Source of the DNA: an uncultured Prevotellaceae bacterium
Lineage (GTDB): Bacteria; Bacteroidota; Bacteroidia; Bacteroidales; Bacteroidaceae
DNA: 14,082 nucleotides
Assembly: GCA_946413885.1 (NCBI GenBank)
Contig: CAMKMK010000038.1
Coordinates: 1-14,082, forward strand
Direction: 5' to 3'
The position numbers and the translations under genes were made by a program. The first letter of the stretch is position 1. The number at the start of each line of letters is the position of its first letter. The notes beneath the pieces are model-generated. The model worked only from the letters and a program-made list of their open reading frames with translations, was not told the origin of the DNA and did not search any database. This document shows, one piece after another, positions 1 through 6,513 of this stretch.

Positions 1-231
1 ACCCGTCTAATGCGCACTATCGCCATGATGGGAGAGGTTGTGGGTATGGCTGCCTCCATTTGCAAAAAACATCAGGTACAACCACGCCAAGTATATCAGC
101 ACTATTTGCCTGAATTGAAGGATTTGATGAAGAAAGGAGTGGGACGTTCTGGCAACTTGCCCGACAATCAGAATTTCAACGAAGGAGGTTACCTTAAAGA
201 AATGCCTAAAGTAACGATTCCTGGAAGATGA
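1..231 (+). CDS. FAD-dependent oxidoreductase, C-terminal fragment (5' end outside window)
   Basis: The reading frame is open from the first base and stops at 229-231, so the gene begins before the window. Only about 76 residues are visible. The segment MRTIAMMGEVVGMAASICKK resembles the C-terminal FAD-contacting region of the FAD_oxidored family (pfam12831; members are often annotated FAD-dependent oxidoreductase or xanthan lyase in Bacteroidetes), where a GxVxGxAA stretch precedes a short helical tail. The same region in the complete homologue at 2570-3901 reads TGQGAGIAAAQAV, which supports a paralogous relationship. The stop lies 9 bp from the end of the converging GH43 gene. Substrate and cofactor cannot be judged from this piece. 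The family call is inference from a short segment. Confidence 0.6.
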   Translation, partial: TRLMRTIAMMGEVVGMAASICKKHQVQPRQVYQHYLPELKDLMKKGVGRSGNLPDNQNFNEGGYLKEMPKVTIPGR

Positions 232-240
232 TATAGGTCT

Positions 241-2367
241 CTATCTCAGGATTTTCTTGCCGCCTCTCACATAAATTCCATGAGAGAGATGATGAAAATC
301 CGTGCCTACGTACTTTCCATCAAGGCTGAAAATACGAGGATCACGATTGGTGGTTTGGTGGAGGACATCTAGAATGAAGGTGCCATCAGAAGGGAGCTCA
401 GCAAAATTCTTGAAATTCTTCCAATTGACTGCTGCACTATAAACCTCAACGCATCCAGCGGGAACATATACTGTGGCATCTGAATACACATTCGTTGGAA
501 TGACAGATTTCAGAATCAAATGAGGAGGTTCTTGAGCGCGTACGATAATGGTATTAAGCGAAGTGCAATTGTGGAATGCATCATTGCTAATGAAAAGCAG
601 GCCTTTTGGCAAATCAATGCTCTCCAGATCATAGCAATCATAGAAAGCGGCATAACTGATGGTATCTACAGATGCTGGCAGTATGACGTTGCGTATAAGA
701 CGACTCTCGCGGAAGGCATTCCTGCCAATCTCTGTCACAGCGAAAGTGTTTCCCTCGAACTCTACTGCGGAAGGAACGGTAATGTCAGGTCCGCGATAAC
801 TGGAATATTCAGCACATTCATAGGATACCATACAGCGATCCGGCATGTTTTTGCTTTTTTGAAAAAAGAATCCATCTTGCGTGAAGTCGTATGTCAATTC
901 TTTTCCTGGCTTACCACTTATAATGGTAAAAGAACTCCAGCCTGTCGTTGACTGATAAGCGGCCTCACGCCCAGACGGGACCCACAGTTTTGCTCTTCGA
1001 TACACAGTTGAGGTGAACATATCCGCAGGGATGCTTCGAGGTACGGTTCTGGTGGCAATTACGTCCTGAATCTTGTCACATCCTTTGAAAGACATCTCGC
1101 CAAACGTTGCCAGCATGGAACCTAATTCTATCTCACGAATGCCACTATTCTCAAAAGAAGATTGTCCCAAAGATGTCACAGAAGAAGGAAGGTCCACACA
1201 TGTCAGTTTGTTGCATTTGTAGAAGGCGCTGTATCCTATTCCTGTCACTCTATAACTATGTCCGTCATTCTCTACTCGAGAAGGAATCTCTATTCGACCA
1301 GAATATCCGTTGAAGTTTACAGGATCAGCGAATGTAACCTCGCATTGGTTGTTGTTCAAAATGTTGTAATGTATTCCATCCACCTCAAAGCGGTTTCCTC
1401 CTTTTGGGAAAGAAGCGCTTGCAGAGGCAGAATTGTCCAATAGATACATACGTTCGATGTCTGGAATGAACTTGTTCTTTGGATCATCAGTTAACGTTAT
1501 AGGAACAATCGCAGTTCGACGTGTGCCCACTTCTGTGTTGCTCGCATGAACGTGGAACACATAATACCAGTTGCCATCTTTATCCTGAAACAGATCACCA
1601 TGACCAGAGCCATTGATGCCTGTATTATGTCGAGAAAGGAAAGGATGTCCAACTTTGGTCCAAGGACCAGTGGGTGATTTGGAATAAGCGTAACCCACAG
1701 AATAGTCGATATCTCGAAAATCATTGGCGGAGTAGAGGAGATAATAGTAACCGCCATCCTTGATAACTGTTGGTCCTTCTGTGATTTTACCTGTTCCATA
1801 GTTCCAAGCACATTCCCAAGTACCTTCCTCTGCACCTAAACAACGGGTAATAGTATTCTCTTTGATACTGGAGAAGTCATCAGTTAACTTGGCAACATAT
1901 AAAGTGTTTCCACCCACGAAGCGAACGTAATACATGTATTTCGTTCCATCATCATCAATAAATACGTAAGGGTCAATTTGACCTGTTGAGTGAGGTAACT
2001 CATGAATATTTTCCTGTTTGTAGGGACCCATGGGACTGTCACTCGAAGCAATGCCAATCAACTCATTCGCGGCATAAGCGATGTAGTATTTACCTTCGTA
2101 CTTGAATATTTGAGGAGCCCAGAAACTGCCTGTTCCAAACGTGTCTTCCTTCCACATGGCTAATCCGCCTTGAGCATTCCCAACCGATGTCCAATGGACC
2201 ATGTCAGTCGAGCGATACATACTGAAACCACTATTCACTTTGTTCGTTCCAGTCAGATAATAGTACCCATCCTCGTAGAAAATGGTTGGGTCTGCCATCG
2301 TGATGGTAGCAGCCTGGGTACATGGAATCGACAGCATCAAGGCTATCCATGATAAAATTCTCTTCAT
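241..2367 (-). CDS. Secreted GH43 glycoside hydrolase with two BspA-like LRR modules and a sorting-tail-like C-terminus
   Basis: This is a predicted exported glycosidase of about 708 aa. I start it at MKRILSWIALML, a clear signal peptide ending near TQA. The longer frame begins at a TTG (2397) that overlaps the -7 box, and an ATG at 2376 is possible. Residues 20-310 form a five-bladed GH43-type catalytic domain with all three expected acids: Asp26 (ADPTIFY, base), Asp132 (QIDPYVF, pKa modulator) and Glu197 (ITEGPTV, acid). GHGD at 256-258 fits the conserved GH43 histidine region. GH43 enzymes usually act as beta-xylosidases, arabinofuranosidases or arabinanases; the specificity here is unknown. 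Residues about 325-500 and 505-660 are two LRR_5 (BspA-like) modules with SAF, SSF and NAF repeats (xxAFxxCxxLxxIxLP). The last 40 residues (RIFSLDGKYVG...GIYVRGGKKILR) resemble Bacteroidetes C-terminal sorting tails. The gene converges with the partial gene on its left and is divergent from the FAD enzyme on its right. Confidence 0.88.
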   Translation of the reverse strand: MKRILSWIALMLSIPCTQAATITMADPTIFYEDGYYYLTGTNKVNSGFSMYRSTDMVHWTSVGNAQGGLAMWKEDTFGTGSFWAPQIFKYEGKYYIAYAANELIGIASSDSPMGPYKQENIHELPHSTGQIDPYVFIDDDGTKYMYYVRFVGGNTLYVAKLTDDFSSIKENTITRCLGAEEGTWECAWNYGTGKITEGPTVIKDGGYYYLLYSANDFRDIDYSVGYAYSKSPTGPWTKVGHPFLSRHNTGINGSGHGDLFQDKDGNWYYVFHVHASNTEVGTRRTAIVPITLTDDPKNKFIPDIERMYLLDNSASASASFPKGGNRFEVDGIHYNILNNNQCEVTFADPVNFNGYSGRIEIPSRVENDGHSYRVTGIGYSAFYKCNKLTCVDLPSSVTSLGQSSFENSGIREIELGSMLATFGEMSFKGCDKIQDVIATRTVPRSIPADMFTSTVYRRAKLWVPSGREAAYQSTTGWSSFTIISGKPGKELTYDFTQDGFFFQKSKNMPDRCMVSYECAEYSSYRGPDITVPSAVEFEGNTFAVTEIGRNAFRESRLIRNVILPASVDTISYAAFYDCYDLESIDLPKGLLFISNDAFHNCTSLNTIIVRAQEPPHLILKSVIPTNVYSDATVYVPAGCVEVYSAAVNWKNFKNFAELPSDGTFILDVLHQTTNRDPRIFSLDGKYVGTDFHHLSHGIYVRGGKKILR

Positions 2368-2394
2368 GCTAATCATTTTTTCAAATTTACTACA

Positions 2395-2402
2395 CAAAGA
2401 TA
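2395..2402 (-). promoter_or_regulatory. Probable -7 box for the GH43 gene
   Basis: On the minus strand this reads TATCTTTG, a full match to the Bacteroidetes -7 consensus TAnnTTTG. No good -33 TTTG lies 19-21 bp upstream, so the promoter may be weak or need an activator. Its position would start the transcript close to 2388, giving a leader of about 20 nt before the ATG at 2367. This argues against the upstream TTG start. Confidence 0.4.
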
Positions 2403-2476
2403 ATCATTTTCCTTCATATCCATCTTCCCTTTTCTGAAGAAAAACACTTTTCTTTGATTTTTTTGCAATTTTCTTC

Positions 2477-2508
2477 TTTGAGAATCACGAACAAAATGTG
2501 TAATTTTG
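2477..2508 (+). promoter_or_regulatory. Bacteroidetes-type promoter for the FAD-dependent oxidoreductase
   Basis: TTTG at 2477-2480, a 20-bp spacer, then TAATTTTG at 2501-2508 match the Bacteroidetes housekeeping consensus (TTTG, 19-21 bp, TAnnTTTG) exactly. Transcription would start near 2515 and leave a leader of about 55 nt to the ATG at 2570. Confidence 0.72.
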
Positions 2509-2569
2509 CGAAAGAAAAAAACATCAAGATTGTTCAATCCTGGAAAAAATATCAAAACGATACATCAGC

Positions 2570-3901
2570 ATGGATAGAAGAAGATTTTTCAAAACCTCAA
2601 CGATAGGATTAGGTGCGTTGGCGCTCAATGAGATGCCTGCTCAGGCAAAGAAGAAACCATTACCTTCCACTCAACGCTTGGAGGCACAGGCTTGGTTAAC
2701 TGAACCTGCACGCCAGATTCCTGTCATCGCATCAGCCGACGTGGTGGTGGTAGGTGGTGGACCTGCTGGCGTCGCAGCAGCCTTGTCAGCTGCCCGTGAG
2801 GGGTGCAGCGTCTATTTGGTGGAACGTACCGGCTTTCTGGGCGGATTGTGGACAGGTGGTTTTGTGTTGATTGTTTGGTGCATCTTTGGAGCAAACAAAC
2901 AAGGAAAACAGACCCAAGTCATCCATGGGGTGACTAGTGAAATATTGGATAATCTGAAGCAGCGCAATATGCTAGTCTTCGAACGGAAACCTACCCCAGA
3001 CCCTGAAGCAGCCAAATATGTGCTGGCAGAGATGCTTCACGATGCAGGAGTGAATGTGTTGTATAATTCTTCTGGTGCCAACGTAATCCGCAATGGTGAC
3101 CATATCGATGCTTTGATTCTGGAAACAAAGAGCGGACGTGTTGCCATTCAGGGAAAAATGTTTGTAGATGCCTCTGGGGATGGTGATATGATGGAATGGG
3201 CAGGAGACGAGTATAGTGAGATGAGGTATCAGTTGGGACTAAATTATCGTTTGGGAAACGTGGATCATGTGAATCCTAATGCGCCTGGATATGAGAAACA
3301 ATGGATAGGCAGCGAGACACCCTTGCCAAGCGTCAATTGGGTGAACGTCTATGGTCAACCTGAACAGGATGCGCTGGATGTGTTCAATCTTTCCCGTCTC
3401 CAGTATGAGTTGCGCAAGTCTGCCTGGGAAAATACTGAGAAGATTCGTCAGAAACCTGGTTACGAAGACATTTTCCTTTTGGATACTGCACCTATTTTAG
3501 GGACACGTGTAGCACGCATCCTGAAAAGTCTGCACAATGTGACACTCGAGGAATCCATGACTTACACAGTTTACGACGATGTGATTGGTATCAGTGGAGG
3601 CTGGACTGATTTGCCATACAAGGATGGTATAGTGAAAGCCAAGGATCGTCCTTATTGGCAGATTCCTTTGCGTTCGCTATTGTCCCCCAAAACAAAGAAC
3701 CTGATTGTCGCAGGCCGTTGCTTTGGCTTTGAGAAAGCCTTGGTTGAGGATGCTCGCGAGATAGGTACTTGTTTCGTGACAGGTCAAGGCGCAGGCATAG
3801 CAGCCGCTCAAGCTGTTTTGCAGCAAACGGTTCCCTCTGACCTTAATCTGGAGAAACTTCGCTCTGCTCTCATAAAACAGAACGTGTTCCTGGATGCATA
3901 A
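2570..3901 (+). CDS. FAD-dependent oxidoreductase with Tat-like signal
   Basis: This 443-aa flavoprotein belongs to the FAD_oxidored (pfam12831) type. The N-terminus MDRRRFFKTSTIGLGALAL has a twin-arginine-like motif (RRxFFK) followed by a hydrophobic stretch, suggesting export of a folded, cofactor-loaded protein. Residues 57-85 form the Rossmann ADP-binding fold: VVVVGGGPAG (GxGxxG at 62-67) with Glu85 at the end of the second strand for ribose binding. GGLWTGG follows at about 91-97, and a C-terminal FAD-contacting segment at about 370-425 contains LIVAGRCFGF and TGQGAGIAAAQ. The substrate is unknown. Relatives often lie among glycan-degradation genes, which fits the adjacent GH43, but a role in sugar oxidation is inference. 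It is a likely paralogue of the partial gene at 1-231. It has its own promoter and probably forms a single-gene unit, converging with the aminotransferase gene. Confidence 0.82.
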   Translation: MDRRRFFKTSTIGLGALALNEMPAQAKKKPLPSTQRLEAQAWLTEPARQIPVIASADVVVVGGGPAGVAAALSAAREGCSVYLVERTGFLGGLWTGGFVLIVWCIFGANKQGKQTQVIHGVTSEILDNLKQRNMLVFERKPTPDPEAAKYVLAEMLHDAGVNVLYNSSGANVIRNGDHIDALILETKSGRVAIQGKMFVDASGDGDMMEWAGDEYSEMRYQLGLNYRLGNVDHVNPNAPGYEKQWIGSETPLPSVNWVNVYGQPEQDALDVFNLSRLQYELRKSAWENTEKIRQKPGYEDIFLLDTAPILGTRVARILKSLHNVTLEESMTYTVYDDVIGISGGWTDLPYKDGIVKAKDRPYWQIPLRSLLSPKTKNLIVAGRCFGFEKALVEDAREIGTCFVTGQGAGIAAAQAVLQQTVPSDLNLEKLRSALIKQNVFLDA

Positions 3902-3969
3902 GGATTGCAGCCTCTTGAGAAGATTCCAGTTTCTTGTTGAACAGCCTCTTTTCGTCGAGAGCTTTATCG

Positions 3970-4057
3970 CAACGTGTTGACTTCCTCGTTTCAACGTGTT
4001 GTCTTTGCGATTTCAACGTGTTGTCTTTCTCGTTTCAACGTGTTGCATGTGAAAGGG
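3970..4057. repeat. Four 22-bp-period repeats of CAACGTGTTG
   Basis: CAACGTGTTG occurs at 3970-3979, 3992-4001, 4014-4023 and 4036-4045, each start exactly 22 bp after the previous one. The core is a near-palindrome (CAAC-GT-GTTG). The 12-bp remainders are partly conserved: units two and three both continue TCTTT, and units one and three both end CTCGTTT. The array lies between the 3' ends of two converging genes. It is too short and too regular for CRISPR. A reverse-orientation array of the same motif is at 13877-13951. Confidence 0.85.
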
Positions 4058-4075
4058 GTATGAGATGAGGTGTTT

Positions 4076-5272
4076 TTACCTCAGCTTTGCTACAGCTTCC
4101 TTGATTCTTCTGAGAGCTTCGATGATGTTTTCGTCGCTGGTGGCGTAACTCATGCGGAAACATTCAGGAGCGCCAAAGGCATCACCACCTACAGTGGCTA
4201 CATGGCCTACTTCAAGCAGATACATTGCGAAATCCGTGCTATTCTTGATAACACGCTCTCCATCTGTTTTGCCAAAGAAACTGCTGCACTTGGGGAACAG
4301 ATAGAATGCACCCTCTGGATTGTTCACTTCAAGTCCAGGTACCTCTTTGGCCAGTTTCACGATCAAGTCTTTTCTGCGTTCAAAAGCTTGACGCATTTCC
4401 TCCACACATTGTTGATCGCCATTGTAGGCCGCTACAGCTGCTTTCTGTGAGATGGAGCAGGGGCCGCTGGTATATTGACCTTGCAGTTTGTTGCACCCTT
4501 TCACTATCCACTCAGGAGCTGCGATGAATCCAATGCGCCAACCTGTCATGGCATAAGCCTTGCTCACTCCGTTGATGATGACAACGCGTTCTTTCAAGTC
4601 CTCGAACTCTCCCATGCTGGCATGCTTGCCAACGTAGTTGATGTGTTCGTATATCTCATCAGCAATCACGATTATGCGCTCGTGCTTGAGCAGAACATTT
4701 TTCAATCCCTCTAATTCTTCTTTGCTGTAAACACTACCTGTAGGGTTGCAGGGGGAGCACAAGATGAGAGCACGAGTCTTGGGAGTGATGGCAGCTTCCA
4801 ATTGCTCAGGAGTAATCTTGAAGTCTTGCTCTATTTTTGCTTCCACAAAAACAGGGGTACCCTCAGCAAGGAGTACCATTTGGGGATAGCTTACCCAATA
4901 GGGGGCAGGGATGATCACTTCATCGCCAGCATTCACGATGGCCATGATGGCATTGCAAACGCTTTGCTTGGCACCATTCGACACCAGAATCTGGTTAGGA
5001 GCATAGTCCAAGCCATTCTCTGTTTTCAGTTTGTTTGCTATCGCTTTCTTCAGATCAGGATAACCTGGAACTGGGCTGTACTTGGTCCAATTCTCCTCAA
5101 TAGCCTTTACGGCAGCATCCTTGATATGTTGTGGGGTAGGGAAGTCAGGTTCGCCTACACTCATGTTTACCACATCAATACCTTGTGCTTGCAGTTCACT
5201 ACTTTTCTGGCTCATTGCCAGCGTTGCGCTTGGTGACAGGCGATTAAGTCTGTCGGATAATTGATTGCTCAT
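4076..5272 (-). CDS. aspC: Class I pyridoxal-phosphate aminotransferase (aspartate aminotransferase type)
   Basis: This cytosolic PLP enzyme of 398 aa has the usual length for class I aminotransferases of the aspartate aminotransferase group. Visible motifs are the substrate-loop region MSVGEPDFPTP (37-47), NPTG at 176-179 with the PLP-binding Asn, DEIY at 205-208 (Asp to the pyridine nitrogen, Tyr to O3'), SKAYAMTGWRIG with the Schiff-base Lys238 and phosphate-binding Arg246, and FRMSYA near the C-terminus with the substrate-carboxylate Arg. It probably interconverts aspartate and oxaloacetate with 2-oxoglutarate and glutamate. Activity on prephenate or aromatic substrates cannot be excluded. 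It lies 35 bp downstream of ribBA on the same strand and is probably the last gene of that operon. A 6-bp hairpin (4066-4083) overlaps its stop codon but lacks a U tract. The symbol is assigned by family resemblance. Confidence 0.9.
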   Translation of the reverse strand: MSNQLSDRLNRLSPSATLAMSQKSSELQAQGIDVVNMSVGEPDFPTPQHIKDAAVKAIEENWTKYSPVPGYPDLKKAIANKLKTENGLDYAPNQILVSNGAKQSVCNAIMAIVNAGDEVIIPAPYWVSYPQMVLLAEGTPVFVEAKIEQDFKITPEQLEAAITPKTRALILCSPCNPTGSVYSKEELEGLKNVLLKHERIIVIADEIYEHINYVGKHASMGEFEDLKERVVIINGVSKAYAMTGWRIGFIAAPEWIVKGCNKLQGQYTSGPCSISQKAAVAAYNGDQQCVEEMRQAFERRKDLIVKLAKEVPGLEVNNPEGAFYLFPKCSSFFGKTDGERVIKNSTDFAMYLLEVGHVATVGGDAFGAPECFRMSYATSDENIIEALRRIKEAVAKLR

Positions 5273-5307
5273 CTCGATTGATATTTAATTTGAATTCCTT
5301 TTTCTTT

Positions 5308-6513
5308 TTATAGCTTGTGTCCCATCCTTGTTCTCTTGGTTTCCAGATAACGTTTGTTGTATTCGTTGGGTTCTATCACGATAGGGATGTTCTCCACAAT
5401 CTCCAGTCCGTAGCTCTCCAAACCAACACGCTTTACAGGATTGTTTGTGATGAGACGCAGTTTGCTCACACCCATCTCACGCAGGATTTCGGCTCCCACG
5501 CCATATTCACGCTCGTCAGGCTGGAATCCCAGATGGATATTGGCATCCACCGTATCCTCCCCCTGCTCTTGCAGCTTATAAGCAGCAATCTTGTTCATCA
5601 GTCCTATGCCTCGACCTTCCTGGCTCAGGTAAACCACCAATCCCTTGCCTTCCTTCTCTATCATCTGCATGGCTTGATGGAGCTGTTCGCCACAGTCGCA
5701 TCGACGGCTGCTGAAGATGTCACCTGTCATGCAGCTCGAGTGCATACGCACCAAAATGGGTTCGCTGTAGTCCCATTTTCCTTTGTAAAGTACGACGTGT
5801 TCCAGTCCGTTGCTCTTTTGCCTGAAAGGAATGATATGGAAGTGGCCGTATTCTGTAGGCAGGTCGGCCTCCACACCTCTTTCCAACAGAGATTCTTCTT
5901 TCGTTCGATAGGCAATCAGGTCACGTATTGTGATGATTTTCATATCGAACTGCTCAGCAATTTTCTGTAATTGAGGCATGCGGGCCATTGTGCCGTCTTC
6001 GTTGAGAATCTCTATCAGGGCAGCAGCGGGTTGCAGTCCGCTCAGTCTTGCCAGATCTACGGCAGCCTCTGTATGACCAGCACGGCGCAGTACGCCTTTG
6101 TCTTGCGCATAAAGGGGATTGATGTGACCAGGGCGACCAAAGTCTGTAGGCTTTCTGTTAGGGTCTGCCAAAGCGCGTATGGTGGCGGCACGGTCATGGG
6201 TACTTACTCCAGTGGTGCATCCTTCCAGCAGGTCAACTGTTACTGTGAAGGGAGTCCCCAGCATGCTGGTATTTTCCTGCACCTGATGATCCAACTCCAG
6301 CTCCTTTGCTCTGCTGATGGTGATGGGGGCGCAGAGGACACCACGTCCGTTCTGGAGCATGAAGTTGACCTTTTCTGGGGTAATTAGCTCAGCAGCGGTG
6401 ATGAAATCACCTTCGTTCTCGCGATCCTCGTCATCCACTACAATCACGAATTTGCCTGCTCGAAAATCCTCTATTGCCTCATTTATCGTGCTTAGTTTCA
6501 CTTGTTCACTCAT
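5308..6513 (-). CDS. ribBA: Bifunctional 3,4-dihydroxy-2-butanone 4-phosphate synthase / GTP cyclohydrolase II
   Basis: This 401-aa riboflavin-biosynthesis enzyme catalyses both entry steps: ribulose 5-phosphate to dihydroxybutanone phosphate plus formate, and GTP to the diaminopyrimidine precursor. The RibB domain spans about 1-205, with the acidic loop DDEDRENEGD (27-36), THDRAATIRAL and RAGHTEAAVDL (144-154). The RibA domain spans about 208-401, with RMHSSCMTGD and RRCDCGEQL providing the zinc ligands Cys261, Cys272 and Cys274, followed by SQEGRGIGL. Both domains look intact. The start ATG (6511-6513) lies inside the end of the upstream permease gene in an 8-bp overlap (ATGAGTGA), suggesting translational coupling. 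I see no FMN riboswitch. It is co-directional with the permease and the aminotransferase. Confidence 0.96.
   Translation of the reverse strand: MSEQVKLSTINEAIEDFRAGKFVIVVDDEDRENEGDFITAAELITPEKVNFMLQNGRGVLCAPITISRAKELELDHQVQENTSMLGTPFTVTVDLLEGCTTGVSTHDRAATIRALADPNRKPTDFGRPGHINPLYAQDKGVLRRAGHTEAAVDLARLSGLQPAAALIEILNEDGTMARMPQLQKIAEQFDMKIITIRDLIAYRTKEESLLERGVEADLPTEYGHFHIIPFRQKSNGLEHVVLYKGKWDYSEPILVRMHSSCMTGDIFSSRRCDCGEQLHQAMQMIEKEGKGLVVYLSQEGRGIGLMNKIAAYKLQEQGEDTVDANIHLGFQPDEREYGVGAEILREMGVSKLRLITNNPVKRVGLESYGLEIVENIPIVIEPNEYNKRYLETKRTRMGHKL

Noticed and set aside
2368..2397. Upstream TTG start (MCSKFEKMIS...) for the GH43 gene
   Set aside because: It would overlap the -7 box, and the signal peptide fits a start at 2367 better.
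3970..4057. Possible CRISPR array
   Set aside because: The repeats are only about 10 bp with 12-bp remainders that are themselves similar; there are no unique spacers of usual size and no cas genes in the window.
4066..4083. Intrinsic terminator for the aminotransferase gene
   Set aside because: The 6-bp hairpin overlaps the stop codon and no U tract follows; termination is not shown.
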